In this document: positions 1-9,346 of the stretch, in pieces
Layout: the number at the start of each line of letters is the position of its first letter
How positions within the stretch are numbered: position 1 is the stretch's first letter
Source: Chitinophaga deserti
GTDB lineage: Bacteria > Bacteroidota > Bacteroidia > Chitinophagales > Chitinophagaceae
Length of the DNA: 64,000 bases
Direction of reading: 5' to 3'
Assembly: GCF_003149455.1 (NCBI RefSeq)
Contig: NZ_QFFK01000002.1
Location: 717,580 to 781,579 of the forward strand
The notes under the pieces: model-generated
What the model was told of the DNA's origin: nothing
The model's database searches: none
The model's input: only the letters and a program-made list of their open reading frames with translations
Translations under genes and position numbers: made by a program

Positions 1-2
1 AC

Positions 3-197
3 AATCCCGACCTGGTAGCCAAAGTAACCAAACTGGAAAGCCCTGAGCTGGACTCATTCATGCTGGCATACCGGCCGCCTTACAACTTCCTCCTCAACGC
101 TACCGAATACGATCTGCTGCTGTTCATCAAGCAGTCGTTCGAAAGGTACCAGAGGCAGAAAGGCGTACTTCGAAGAGATACATCGGAACAGCAATAA
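3..197 (+). CDS. C-terminal end of an unrecognised protein (partial)
   Basis: An open frame enters from the left edge and ends at a TAA at 195-197, giving the last 64 residues of a protein. The visible part is mixed hydrophilic and hydrophobic (it contains SFMLAYRPPYNFLL and ends RDTSEQQ) with no motif I recognise. A hairpin follows 20 bases after the stop, as expected for a real gene end. The function cannot be judged from this fragment. Confidence 0.6.
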   Translation, partial: NPDLVAKVTKLESPELDSFMLAYRPPYNFLLNATEYDLLLFIKQSFERYQRQKGVLRRDTSEQQ

Positions 198-214
198 CAT
201 ATTACCTTCATAAA

Positions 215-254
215 AGAAGCCCGTCCTGGTTTTACCGGAACGGGCTTTTTCTTT
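215..254. terminator. Bidirectional intrinsic terminator
   Basis: An 8-bp stem (AAGCCCGT at 217-224 with ACGGGCTT at 239-246, then extra GC pairs) is followed by a T-rich run on the + strand and preceded by an A-rich run. It lies between the convergent partial gene ending at 197 and the TolC-like gene ending at 268, so it probably stops both transcripts. Confidence 0.75.
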
Positions 255-267
255 ATCCGAAAGGATA

Positions 268-1602
268 TTATTTCAGGAGAGCACCTTTCAGGCGCATCAG
301 TTCTGTTTCTGCTACTTTGGTATTATAGCGTGCCTGTATAAGGCGGTAAGCGGCCAGTTCAAGGCTTTGCTGTGCTTCTTTTACTTCCAGCGTAGTAGAA
401 ACTCCCTGCCGGAAGCGCTCCAGCGCCACCATGGTATTTTCACGGGCGAGGTCTACACTTTCCTGCTCCAGTTCCAGCGACATCTTATAATATTCATAAT
501 CCCTGAAAGCATTGCGGAGCTGCAGGTTTACGAGCGATGCCTGATTGTCGAGCGCCAGTTGCTGGTATTCAATATCGAGCTTCGCGGCTTTCACCTGGCG
601 GTGTACGTTAAGGCCGTTGAAGATGGGCACCGTGGCAGAGAATCCGTAGTTAAGGCCCCGGTTCTGGTTGAAGATGGGGCTAAACTGGTTGATGGCGGCG
701 CTCGCGCGTGACTGGCTGAAATTATATGCGGAGTTGAAAGCAATCACCGGGTAAAAATCACCTTTTCTTTCCTTTAGCGTTATGCGGGAAATCTCCAGGT
801 TCTGACGGGAGATCTGCATCAGCGGATTGGTTTGCTGGATGTTTTCGAGGATCTGTCCGTAAGAGAGCTGCGTATTCAGCGGGATGGAGTCGAGCACATC
901 GTAGTTTACGTTTTCGTCTGCAATGGCCAGCAGCTGGTTGAGTGATGCTTTGCTTTGCTCAATCACGGTTTGCTGCCGGAGCCAGTTGGCACGCTGGGCG
1001 TTGTAGTCCACTTTTGCCTGCAGCCAGTCGGTTTTAGGTGCAAGCCCTGTCTGGAACTTAGCGTCGGAGAGCTTTACCCGCTCGTCGGAAATAGACATCT
1101 GTTCGGCGAGGGCACGCAGTTGTTGCTTTTGCTGGGAGATGTTGTAATAGCTGTTGATAATATTAGCTACTGTATTTTCCACCTGGTTACGCACGTTCAT
1201 TTCACCGAGGATCTCGATGGCCTGTACACGCTGGCGGGTGGCAAACATTTTAAGACCGTCGAACAGCGTCCAGTTAAGATTCACGGCAGCCTGCATCTGG
1301 CGGTTCTTAATGCCGGAAGTATCCCGCTTGGAGCCGTTGCCGAATTCCTGTTTGGTAGCGGTATTGGTCCAGGTTTTTGAGGCCGTTCCATTGATGCGTG
1401 GCGCAAAGGCGAAATTGGCGTAGGCATTATCGTTGGCAGCCACATCCGCATCGTTGCGTGCCATGCGGATGTCGTAGTTGTTTTTCAGCCCCAGGTCTAT
1501 TGCCTGTTCCAGCGTAAGCACCTGCTGTGCGCGGGCGCCGGTAGTTAAGGCAAGGATCCAGGAGGCGGAGCATAATATCAGTTTCAGTTTCATTGTTAGC
1601 AT
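268..1602 (-). CDS. TolC-family outer membrane efflux channel
   Basis: Outer membrane channel protein, the exit duct of a tripartite efflux pump. The 444-aa protein starts with a signal peptide (hydrophobic core up to about residue 25, ending GARAQ). Two long alpha-helical halves follow, rich in Gln, Ala, Leu and Asn, in the usual TolC/OEP arrangement (start VLTLEQAIDLGLKNN; second half around residues 245-440). Length fits the family. It is the last gene of a three-gene operon: the stop of the RND pump at 1606 is only 3 bases upstream. A second in-frame ATG at 1593 would give a more usual signal peptide start (MKLKLIL) and may be the true one. Confidence 0.93.
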   Translation of the reverse strand: MLTMKLKLILCSASWILALTTGARAQQVLTLEQAIDLGLKNNYDIRMARNDADVAANDNAYANFAFAPRINGTASKTWTNTATKQEFGNGSKRDTSGIKNRQMQAAVNLNWTLFDGLKMFATRQRVQAIEILGEMNVRNQVENTVANIINSYYNISQQKQQLRALAEQMSISDERVKLSDAKFQTGLAPKTDWLQAKVDYNAQRANWLRQQTVIEQSKASLNQLLAIADENVNYDVLDSIPLNTQLSYGQILENIQQTNPLMQISRQNLEISRITLKERKGDFYPVIAFNSAYNFSQSRASAAINQFSPIFNQNRGLNYGFSATVPIFNGLNVHRQVKAAKLDIEYQQLALDNQASLVNLQLRNAFRDYEYYKMSLELEQESVDLARENTMVALERFRQGVSTTLEVKEAQQSLELAAYRLIQARYNTKVAETELMRLKGALLK

Positions 1603-1605
1603 GTT

Positions 1606-4600
1606 TTAGGCGTGCGCGGCGGAAGCAGCTTCTTCTGGCACTTTCGATTCGGTTACCGCGTCTTCAAATTCCGTGTTCTTCTTCCTGCGGCTCAGGTAAG
1701 TGTACACAGCGGGGATCACGTACAGCGTGAGTACAAGGGAGAACATAATACCTCCCACGATCACGATACCAAGCGGTATACGGCTGGTAGATGCCGCACC
1801 AAGGCTCATTGCAATAGGTAATGCACCCAGGGCCATGGCCAGTGATGTCATGAGGATCGGGCGGAGGCGCATCACGGCACCTTCAATAGCCGCTTCTGCT
1901 TTCTCCTTGCCTGCATCGCGCATGTGGTTGGCAAACTCCACAATAAGGATACCGTTTTTCGTCACAAGCCCTATCAGCATAATTACCCCGATCTGGGAGA
2001 AGATGTTCCATGTCTGATCGAACAGCTTCAGCGACAGGAATGCACCTGCAAACGCCATGGGTACTGTGAGCATGATAATCAACGGGTCTACCCAGCTTTC
2101 GAACTGCGCCGCGAGTACGAGGTAAATGAGTATCAGGGCCAGTAACAGTGCGAACATGGTGTTGGAGCCGGATTCCGCATAGTCGCGCGAGGAACCGCTC
2201 AGTGCAGTATCGAACGAATTATCGATCACTCCTTCTTTTTCCAGCCTGGTATATATCTCACCCATGGCGTCGATACCGTCACCAATAGTTTTACCCGGGG
2301 CAAGCCCTGCGGATATGGTGGCCGATTTCATACGGTTATAGTGGTAGATAACGGGCGGACTGGTTTCTTCCTGGATGGTCACCAGGTTGTCGAGCTGAAT
2401 GGCTTCGCCACGGGAGTTGCGGACGTAGATGCTCTGCAGGTCTACAGGGTCGTCGCGGTCTTCCCGGAACACCTGCCCCATTACCTGGTATTGTTTACCG
2501 TTGCGGATGAAATATCCGAAGCGGCGGTTGGAAAGCGCCAGTTGCAGCGTGGAGGAAATATCTTCCACGGAAACGCCCAGTTCGCTTGCTTTCGCGCGAT
2601 TGATATGGATACGCAGCTCCGGCTTGTTGAATTTAAGATCAATATCCACCCCCTGGAAAACGGGGTGTGCGCTGGCTTCTTCCACGAAGCGCGGCACAAC
2701 GGCGGAGAGCTTTTCGAAGTTTACGTTCTGTAATACGAATGCTACGGGTAAACCACCGCGGCGGCCTACCTGAATAGTTTGCTGCTCGATGGCGAACACC
2801 TTGCCCTGGGGGAACCGGTACATGTTACGGTTCACCATGTTCACGATATCTTTCTGTGAGCGGAGGCGCTCATTGGGTTCGGGAAGCGTTACGAATGAGA
2901 AGGCAGTGTTTACTGAACCCGCCCCGGAGAAGCCGGGGGCTGTCACGGAAAGGATCACTTTCTTTTCCGGGATGGAATCTTTCATAAAATCTACCAGGTC
3001 TGTCACGTATTTATCCATCGCATCATAAGCGGTACCTTCCGGTGTGTTGATGGAAAGGCGGAAAGTGCTGCGGTCTTCCACCGGTGCCAGCTCAGACTGG
3101 ATGTTGGTGAACAGTACGTAAATCATACCGATACATGCGGCAATGATTACCCACGCAAACCAGCGTACCTGCACAAATGATGCGAGTGTGTTCTTGTAGC
3201 TCCTTTCCATCCACTGGAAGAAAGGCTCTGTTTTTTCGTAGAACCAGGAATGCTTATGTGTTTTGCGGGCGAGTTTCACGTTGAGCACCGGGGTGAGGGT
3301 GAGCGAAACGAATGCGGAAATAAGTACCGCACCTGCCACTACGATCCCGAATTCCCGGAACAGGCTTCCTACGAAGCCCTGCAGGAAGATGATGGGAAGG
3401 AATACGAATGCGAGCGTTACCGATGTGGCGATTACCGCAAAGAAGATCTCTTCCGATCCTTCCTTGGCGGCACGCATACGCGGCAGCCCTGCTTCTATCT
3501 TTTTATAAATGTTTTCCGTTACCACGATACCATCGTCCACCACAAGCCCCGTAGCCAGTACGATAGCCAGCAGCGTAAGGATGTTGATGGTGAAGCCGCA
3601 GATATACATGATGAAGAATGCACCGATGAGCGACACCGGGATGTCCACGATGGGGCGGAGGGCCATGAGCCAGTCGCGGAAGAAGAGGTAAACGATGAGG
3701 ATTACCAGTACCAGTGCGATGATGAGTGTTTCCTGAACTTCGTGGATACTCTTCTTGATGAACGCGGTATTGTCCATCGCGATGTTGAGCGTATAGTCAT
3801 CCGGAACTTCTTCCTTCAGCTGTTCGTATCTTTTATAAAACTCTTCTGAGATAGCTACGTAGTTGGAGCCGGGTTGCGGGATGAGGGCGAGGGCTATCTG
3901 CGGGATGCCCGTTTCTTTCAGCTGTGTTTCTTCGTTCTCCGGCCCGAGTACTGCCTGCCCTACGTCGCGAAGCCTGATTTCCGCACCATTTACGTTTTTG
4001 ATGATCAGTTCATTGAATTCATCTTCCGTATCGAGCCTGCCGAAGGTACGCACGGTGAGTTCCGTAGCGTTACCGGCAATCTTCCCGGAAGGCAGCTCAA
4101 CGTTCTCGCGCTGGAGGGCCAGCTGTACGTCGCCGGGGGTGAGGGAGTATGCGGAAAGGCGGGCAGGGTCCATCCAGATACGCATGGCGTATTTCTTTTC
4201 ACCCCATACCTGAATGGCAGAAACACCGGGTATGGTTTGCAGCCGTTCGAGCAGTACGTTGTTGGCGTACTCGGTAATTTCGAGCTGGTTGCGGGTGTTG
4301 GACTGCACGGTCATGGAAATGATAGCGTCCGAGTTGGCATCTGCTTTAGATACAACGGGCGGTGCTTCGAGGTCGTTTGGCAGGTTGCGCTGTGCCTGAG
4401 ACACTTTGTCGCGCACATCATTTGCCGCAGCTTCGAGGTCTTCACTCAGTTCAAACTCCACGGTGATGTTACTGGAGCCCTGAGAGCTGAGAGAGGAAAT
4501 ATTTTTGATACCGGCCACGCCATTGATGGCTTTTTCGAGGGGCTCGGTGATCTGTGTTTCGATGATATCGGAGTTGGCGCCGGGGTACGACGTACGGACG

Positions 4601-4737
4601 TTTACAACCGGAGGGTCGATGGCGGGGAAGTCGCGCACCCCGAGGAAGGTGAACCCTACTACGCCGAAGATCACGATGATGATGTTCATCACGATGGCGA
4701 GTACGGGCCTTTTAAGTGATATGGAGGGTAAGCTCAT
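1606..4737 (-). CDS. RND-family efflux pump, inner-membrane permease (HAE1 type)
   Basis: Proton-driven inner membrane pump that exports hydrophobic or amphiphilic compounds. The 1043-aa length is typical of the AcrB/MexB group. Visible features are the N-terminal first helix after MSLPSISLKRPVLAIV, a large periplasmic porter part, the acidic pair of the proton relay in TM4 (GLVVDDGIVV, about residue 400), a second periplasmic half and a final block of five or six helices. It sits between the membrane-fusion protein gene (48 bases upstream) and the TolC-like gene (3 bases downstream), giving a complete adaptor-pump-channel operon. Substrate cannot be told from sequence alone. Confidence 0.96.
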   Translation of the reverse strand: MSLPSISLKRPVLAIVMNIIIVIFGVVGFTFLGVRDFPAIDPPVVNVRTSYPGANSDIIETQITEPLEKAINGVAGIKNISSLSSQGSSNITVEFELSEDLEAAANDVRDKVSQAQRNLPNDLEAPPVVSKADANSDAIISMTVQSNTRNQLEITEYANNVLLERLQTIPGVSAIQVWGEKKYAMRIWMDPARLSAYSLTPGDVQLALQRENVELPSGKIAGNATELTVRTFGRLDTEDEFNELIIKNVNGAEIRLRDVGQAVLGPENEETQLKETGIPQIALALIPQPGSNYVAISEEFYKRYEQLKEEVPDDYTLNIAMDNTAFIKKSIHEVQETLIIALVLVILIVYLFFRDWLMALRPIVDIPVSLIGAFFIMYICGFTINILTLLAIVLATGLVVDDGIVVTENIYKKIEAGLPRMRAAKEGSEEIFFAVIATSVTLAFVFLPIIFLQGFVGSLFREFGIVVAGAVLISAFVSLTLTPVLNVKLARKTHKHSWFYEKTEPFFQWMERSYKNTLASFVQVRWFAWVIIAACIGMIYVLFTNIQSELAPVEDRSTFRLSINTPEGTAYDAMDKYVTDLVDFMKDSIPEKKVILSVTAPGFSGAGSVNTAFSFVTLPEPNERLRSQKDIVNMVNRNMYRFPQGKVFAIEQQTIQVGRRGGLPVAFVLQNVNFEKLSAVVPRFVEEASAHPVFQGVDIDLKFNKPELRIHINRAKASELGVSVEDISSTLQLALSNRRFGYFIRNGKQYQVMGQVFREDRDDPVDLQSIYVRNSRGEAIQLDNLVTIQEETSPPVIYHYNRMKSATISAGLAPGKTIGDGIDAMGEIYTRLEKEGVIDNSFDTALSGSSRDYAESGSNTMFALLLALILIYLVLAAQFESWVDPLIIMLTVPMAFAGAFLSLKLFDQTWNIFSQIGVIMLIGLVTKNGILIVEFANHMRDAGKEKAEAAIEGAVMRLRPILMTSLAMALGALPIAMSLGAASTSRIPLGIVIVGGIMFSLVLTLYVIPAVYTYLSRRKKNTEFEDAVTESKVPEEAASAAHA

Positions 4738-4785
4738 GAGTTTCTTTGTTAAGTTCTGGGAACCGCTGTTATGATGGGCAGCGCA

Positions 4786-5862
4786 CTATTGCACCTTATT
4801 ATATTTAAAGGGCATTCCGGGTTTGAGCTGGAGGATGCCGGTGGTAATAACGGTGTCGCCGATCTCTAAGCCACTGGTAATCTGCACATTGCTTTCATTC
4901 CTGATGCCTGTTTCCACGATCACGAATTTGGCTTTCCCGCTGTCTGCCACGATCACCTGCTTAAAGCGGGTACCGGGGATTACTGCCTGGGAGGGTATCA
5001 TGATGGCGTTCGGATTATCCTTCAGCTGAATGGAGGTGCGGGCGAAAGAGCCGGGGAACAGGGTGCCGGAGGGGTTGGGCACTACGGCACGGATCTTTAC
5101 ACTGCGGGTGGCCAGATCGATTTTAGGATCGATGGCGTAGATGGAACCGCGGTAGCGGGTGGTATCGCCGGTTACAGAAAAGTAAACAGGCTCACCCTTG
5201 CGGATGGCATTGCGGTATTTTTCCGGAGCGGCAAAATCGATCTTGAGGGGATCGAGCTGCTGCAGGGTGGTCATAATAGTGGTGGGGCCCACAATAGCAC
5301 CTTCGGATACGTTGCGGAGACCGATGGTTCCGCTGAAGGGGGCACGGATCTCCGTTTTCTGGAGCTGGGCACGGTTATATTCAATGTCGGCGCCATAGGC
5401 AGCCACCTGGTTGGTGGTAACATCCACATCCTGCCGGCTGATACCGTTGATTTTAAGGAGAGACTCCTGGCGGGCGAGGGTGGTACGGGCAAGTTCGCGC
5501 TGAAGCTCCAGTTTGCGGAGGGTAGCGAGGATGTCGCCATCATAAATCTTAATAAGGAGGGTGCCTTTGGCAACTTTGGCGCCTTCTTTAAAATGTATCT
5601 GTGTGATTCTGCCGGTGATCTCAGGTTTGAGTTCCACTTCTTCATTGCTCTGGAGTGTTCCGGAAGCTTCGATGATTTCGTCGAGTTTAACAGGTTTAAC
5701 GACATAGGCATCTGCCTGAATGGGACGTGCTGCTGGTCTTGCCCCGCCAGCGGCAGGGCCTCCGGCTTTAGGTTCGGATTTGGCGGTCAGCTTATAAATA
5801 AAGAAGCCGGCTACAGCCAGTACGAGGAACAGGATAACGATTCGTAAGGTCTTATTTCGCAT
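4786..5862 (-). CDS. RND efflux periplasmic adaptor (membrane fusion protein)
   Basis: Periplasmic adaptor that joins the RND pump to the outer membrane channel. The 358-aa protein has one N-terminal membrane anchor (residues about 7-24), a Gly/Ala/Pro-rich linker, and then a barrel-sandwich (lipoyl-like) half around ASGTLQSNEEVELKPEITG. A short helical hairpin comes next, followed by the second lipoyl half (RAPFSGTIGLRNVSEGAIV) and the beta-barrel and membrane-proximal domains. It is the first gene of the efflux operon. A match to the Bacteroidota -7 element lies about 94 bases upstream (5956-5963, minus strand). Confidence 0.95.
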   Translation of the reverse strand: MRNKTLRIVILFLVLAVAGFFIYKLTAKSEPKAGGPAAGGARPAARPIQADAYVVKPVKLDEIIEASGTLQSNEEVELKPEITGRITQIHFKEGAKVAKGTLLIKIYDGDILATLRKLELQRELARTTLARQESLLKINGISRQDVDVTTNQVAAYGADIEYNRAQLQKTEIRAPFSGTIGLRNVSEGAIVGPTTIMTTLQQLDPLKIDFAAPEKYRNAIRKGEPVYFSVTGDTTRYRGSIYAIDPKIDLATRSVKIRAVVPNPSGTLFPGSFARTSIQLKDNPNAIMIPSQAVIPGTRFKQVIVADSGKAKFVIVETGIRNESNVQITSGLEIGDTVITTGILQLKPGMPFKYNKVQ

Positions 5863-6396
5863 GTTTCAGTCTATATAAAGTTTATTTGCCGCTGATCGGG
5901 TCCAGGGTTTGCAACGTGGGCTCTACCCCGCAAGATAATGGATTTAGGAGCCGGACAAATGTAATAATTGGACGTCAAGCCGTTCCTGTTCCGGTTTTAA
6001 ATATGGTTAAGTGGCAGAAACTGCGGTTGAATGGTCAACTTGTATGTCGTAACAGCTAAAATTGTTGCGGCTGTTAACCGGGAGGGCGGGTGATGGAGGG
6101 GGCGGGGTAGATGGAGACGGGATATAAAAAAATGTATATACCAGTAGTTGCATAAGTGGAGAGAAGGGAGTGTAAGAGAGGGGTTGCGGGATGGTGAAAG
6201 TGGGGTAGTGAGGGGGTATAAAACGGGATAAAAAGGGGGTTGGAAGGATGAAGATGCAGTGTAATATGTTTGCAGGCGTGTATGCGGTGCAAGCGGGAAG
6301 CCGCTACTGCAGGGCGTTTGAGAAGGTAGTGTTGTTAAGGCTTTGGAAAATCTGGGTTAAAATTCCCCTGAATCCTTGGCAATTGAATAAAAATTA
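5863..6396. other. Long intergenic region with a purine-rich strand
   Basis: No convincing gene lies between the adaptor start and acpP. The part from about 6078 to 6260 is strongly purine-skewed on the + strand, with many runs of three to six G. A short inverted repeat TAACAGC / GCTGTTA sits at 6050-6056 and 6070-6076. The open frame on the minus strand at 6074-6292 is Pro/His/Thr-rich low-complexity translation of this tract and is not credible as a protein. Confidence 0.6.
5956..5963 (-). promoter_or_regulatory. -7 promoter element of the efflux operon
   Basis: On the minus strand this reads TACATTTG, a full match to the Bacteroidota TAnnTTTG element. It is about 94 bases upstream of the adaptor gene. 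I see no good -33 element at the expected distance, so this is tentative. Confidence 0.4.
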
Positions 6397-6404
6397 TATT
6401 TTTG
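6376..6404 (+). promoter_or_regulatory. acpP promoter (Bacteroidota sigma-70 type)
   Basis: TTG at 6376-6378 (-33 element) and TATTTTTG at 6397-6404 (-7 element, TAnnTTTG) are separated by 18 bases, close to the usual spacing. The start codon of acpP is 33 bases downstream. This is the best-formed promoter in the window and probably drives acpP-fabF-rnc. Confidence 0.75.
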
Positions 6405-6437
6405 CAGTCAAGTTTTAAACCAAAAACACTTAAAATT

Positions 6438-6674
6438 ATGTCAGACATTGCATCAAGAGTTAAAAAGATCATTATTGACAAATTAGGCGTTGACGAAGCC
6501 GAGGTAACTCCTGAAGCCTCCTTTACCAACGACCTGGGCGCTGACTCTTTGGATACGGTAGAACTGATCATGGAATTCGAAAAAGAATTCAACATCTCCA
6601 TTCCTGACGAACAAGCAGAAACAATCACCACTGTTGGCCAGGCAGTAGCTTACCTGGAAGAACACGTTAAATAA
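6438..6674 (+). CDS. acpP: Acyl carrier protein
   Basis: Carries growing acyl chains in type II fatty acid synthesis in the cytoplasm. The protein is 78 aa and acidic. It has the phosphopantetheine attachment site GADSLD, where Ser is modified, followed by the helix [13 protein letters not shown]. Length and composition are typical. The start [10 protein letters not shown] is chosen over an upstream TTG because it begins at the conserved N-terminus and leaves a normal leader behind a good promoter. fabF starts 23 bases after the stop, the usual acpP-fabF pairing. Confidence 0.97.
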   Translation: MSDIASRVKKIIIDKLGVDEAEVTPEASFTNDLGADSLDTVELIMEFEKEFNISIPDEQAETITTVGQAVAYLEEHVK

Positions 6675-6697
6675 TCCAACAAATCAGAACTGTTTTA

Positions 6698-7951
6698 ATG
6701 CAACCAAGACGAGTAGTCGTTACAGGTTTAGGCGCGCTGACACCGCTCGGCAATTCCGTAGATGCTTTCTGGCAGGGATTGGCGACCGGTGTATCGGGCG
6801 CTGATTATATCAAGCAGTTTGATGCTTCCAAATTCAAGACCCGTTTTGCCTGTGAGCTGAAGAACTTCGATCCCGTGGATTTCATGGATAAGAAGGATGC
6901 ACGCAAAATGGACCCGTTCACGCAAACCGCAGTCATAGCAGCCGATCAGGCAGTGGCGGACGCGAAAATCGACCGCAACTCCGTGGATGTTGACAGGGTT
7001 GGCGTGATCTGGGGTACGGGCGTTGGCGGGATGATCAATTTCACGAACGAATTAAAGGAATTCCATTCCGGGGACGGAACACCACGTTTCAGCCCTTTCC
7101 TGATCACCCGTTTGATTCTTGATATTGCCGCAGGGCATATATCTATGCGTCATGGTTTCAGAGGCCCTAACTTTTCGGTGGTATCTGCATGTGCATCTGC
7201 CACCAATGCGCTGATAGAAGCCATGTACACCATCCGCTACGGAAAGGCGGACGTAATCATTTCCGGTGGGTCGGAGAACATCATCAATGAGCCCTGTGTT
7301 GGCGGATTTAACGCCATGAAGGCGCTCAGTGAGCGGAACGACGATCCAAAAACGGCCTCCAGGCCATTTGACCTGGACCGCGATGGTTTTGTAATGGGCG
7401 AAGGCGCCGGCGCTTTGGTGCTGGAAAGCTACGAACATGCCATGGCCCGCGGTGCAAAAATCTATGTTGAGCTCGCCGGCGGCGGTGCCTCTGCAGATGC
7501 CCATCACATCACCGCTCCCCACCCCGAAGGGCTCGGAGCCACCAATGTGATGAACCAGGCTCTTAAAGACGCTAACCTCCTGCCTGAAGACATCGATTAC
7601 ATCAATGTTCACGGAACCTCTACTCCGCTGGGCGACATTGCGGAAGTAAAGGCCATTCAGCAGGTATTTGGAGAAGCTGCTTACAAACTCAATATCAGCT
7701 CCACCAAATCCATGACCGGGCACCTCCTTGGAGCAGCCGGAGCCGTGGAATCCATCACTATCATCAAGAGTATTCTTGAAGGGCTCGTACCTCCCACGAT
7801 CAACCATTTCACTGACGACCCCCAGCTGGATGCCAATCTGAATTTCACTTTTAACGTTGCACAAAAAAGAGAAGTGAGAGCTGCCCTTAGCAATACCTTC
7901 GGGTTTGGCGGGCATAACGCCTCCGTTATTTTCAAAAAATTTGTTCCTTGA
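6698..7951 (+). CDS. fabF: Beta-ketoacyl-ACP synthase II
   Basis: Condenses malonyl-ACP with acyl-ACP during chain elongation in fatty acid synthesis. The 417-aa protein begins RRVVVTGLGALTPLG, the classic KAS II start. It shows the thiolase-fold catalytic triad: Cys in VVSACASATN, His in NVHGTSTPLGD, and the second His in GHLLGAAGAVE. It is placed between acpP and rnc with very short gaps. The stop codon is 4 bases before the proposed rnc start. Confidence 0.97.
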   Translation: MQPRRVVVTGLGALTPLGNSVDAFWQGLATGVSGADYIKQFDASKFKTRFACELKNFDPVDFMDKKDARKMDPFTQTAVIAADQAVADAKIDRNSVDVDRVGVIWGTGVGGMINFTNELKEFHSGDGTPRFSPFLITRLILDIAAGHISMRHGFRGPNFSVVSACASATNALIEAMYTIRYGKADVIISGGSENIINEPCVGGFNAMKALSERNDDPKTASRPFDLDRDGFVMGEGAGALVLESYEHAMARGAKIYVELAGGGASADAHHITAPHPEGLGATNVMNQALKDANLLPEDIDYINVHGTSTPLGDIAEVKAIQQVFGEAAYKLNISSTKSMTGHLLGAAGAVESITIIKSILEGLVPPTINHFTDDPQLDANLNFTFNVAQKREVRAALSNTFGFGGHNASVIFKKFVP

Positions 7952-7955
7952 TTGT

Positions 7956-8684
7956 GTGAAACTAATTCCAGGATTCCTATATAAACTTTTATACGGGAAA
8001 AAGCGATTGTACAAAGACCTCTACAACCTGCTCGGGTTTCACCCGGGCAACCTGGCACTGTATGAAGTCGCTTTGAGCCACCGTTCCAGCAAGGAGAAAT
8101 TCCTTGAGAGCAATGAGCGCCTGGAATACCTCGGCGATGCCATCCTCGGTGCCATCATCGGAGACTACCTCTTTAAAAAATACCCCTACAAAACAGAAGG
8201 TTACCTTACCGAAATGAGGTCCAAAATCGTTAACCGCCAACAGCTCAACGATATCGCCATCAAAATGGGCCTCCGCAAACTAACCATCTACGACAAATAC
8301 AACTCCTTCCTCAAAATCTCCCAGATATTCGGCAATACCCTCGAAGCTCTTGTAGGAGCAGTTTACCTCGACCGCGGCTATAATCAAACCAAACAGTTCG
8401 TTCACAAACGCATCCTCGTTCCTTACATCGATCTCGAAGCACTCGAAATCGTAGAAATGAACCACAAGAACAAACTGTACGGATGGGCCAATAAAAACGG
8501 TAAATCCCTCGAGTTTGAGCTTATTGAAGAACAGATGGATAACGGCCGCCGCATCTTTACCGTAGGTGCCATGCTCGACGGAGAACTCATCTGCACCGGT
8601 AAAGCTTTCAATAAAAAAGATGCCAGCCAGATCGCAGCTTCTCAGGCCATCGAACTGCTGGGCATCGGGGGCGACGAAAAATAA
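7956..8684 (+). CDS. rnc: Ribonuclease III
   Basis: Cuts double-stranded RNA, for example in rRNA precursor processing. The protein is 242 aa from the proposed GTG at 7956. The RNase III signature NERLEYLGDAILGAI is present, with the second metal-binding acidic region LEALVGAVYLDRGY. The C-terminal third has the double-stranded RNA-binding fold (LEFELIEEQ ... KDASQIAASQAIELL). The frame stays open back to 7905 inside fabF. I chose the GTG just after the fabF stop because its N-terminus (KLIPGFLYKLLYGKK) resembles the short extension seen in other Bacteroidota RNase III proteins; a TTG at 7947 is the alternative. Confidence 0.93.
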   Translation: MKLIPGFLYKLLYGKKRLYKDLYNLLGFHPGNLALYEVALSHRSSKEKFLESNERLEYLGDAILGAIIGDYLFKKYPYKTEGYLTEMRSKIVNRQQLNDIAIKMGLRKLTIYDKYNSFLKISQIFGNTLEALVGAVYLDRGYNQTKQFVHKRILVPYIDLEALEIVEMNHKNKLYGWANKNGKSLEFELIEEQMDNGRRIFTVGAMLDGELICTGKAFNKKDASQIAASQAIELLGIGGDEK

Positions 8685-8697
8685 CCTCCCTGCTTTC

Positions 8698-9300
8698 TCA
8701 CCCCGCCTTTACATTCAGACGAAGGATCGTTTTCAACTTATCTACCGGAGTTTTCCCGGGATCATTCAGATAAATTTCATGATGTACACCATTCACCTCC
8801 AGGTGATGCTGCCGTATATACTGGTGTAACCGGCTTACCGATGCCTCCTCTTCGTAATAAGAACCTGTATGCAGGATCTGAACGGCCAATGCCGGCGGGA
8901 TGGCTTCAAATCTCAGGGCATCGAGGTAAGGGAGGCGCTTATTACCAGCCAGAGCTGCCGCCTGCCGGCAATCCCCCCGGGAAACGAAAGCAGGCATCTG
9001 AAGCGCCAGCTTCCAGTTCCACTCGGCCGTGGCTACACAGGGCAAAGGATCGCCACTGTTGGCCCACCAATAGCCTTCCAGAGCAGGCATACGGAAATCG
9101 TTACCCTGCAGCTTGCAGATCTTACGGATGTTAAATGCAGTAGCCCATAAAGCCTTGATCTTGGCGCGGAACTCCCCGGCATACGGATCACCGGTACCTT
9201 CCACCGTTAAAAATTGTCCGGGGGCAATGGTCACCAGCTCTGGTGCTGGCCGTGCCCGGTAATATTGCTTCTGTATTTTGGCTAAATCAGTTTTCTGCAT
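8698..9300 (-). CDS. GyrI-like small-molecule-binding domain protein
   Basis: A 200-aa cytoplasmic protein of the GyrI-like/SRPBCC-neighbour type often annotated as a GyrI-like small-molecule-binding protein. The start reads MQKTDLAKIQKQYYRARPAPELVTI, then a GTGDP-type turn and ALEGYWW. The end has the repeated half-unit with HHEIYLNDPGKTPVDKLKTILR, which is characteristic. It follows the WYL regulator on the same strand with a 46-base gap, so the two may form an operon. The ligand is unknown; a drug- or metabolite-binding role is inferred from the family. Confidence 0.82.
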   Translation of the reverse strand: MQKTDLAKIQKQYYRARPAPELVTIAPGQFLTVEGTGDPYAGEFRAKIKALWATAFNIRKICKLQGNDFRMPALEGYWWANSGDPLPCVATAEWNWKLALQMPAFVSRGDCRQAAALAGNKRLPYLDALRFEAIPPALAVQILHTGSYYEEEASVSRLHQYIRQHHLEVNGVHHEIYLNDPGKTPVDKLKTILRLNVKAG

Positions 9301-9346
9301 AACGAAGGTTTATGCAAAGGAAACCGGTGGGTATGACAACCTTATG

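Noticed and set aside
6074..6292. Minus-strand open frame in the purine-rich tract
   Set aside because: It is a Pro/His/Thr/Ser low-complexity translation of a skewed tract and lacks any sign of a real protein.
7052..8014. Minus-strand open frame of about 320 codons under fabF and rnc
   Set aside because: It is fully antisense to two clear genes and its translation has no recognisable structure.
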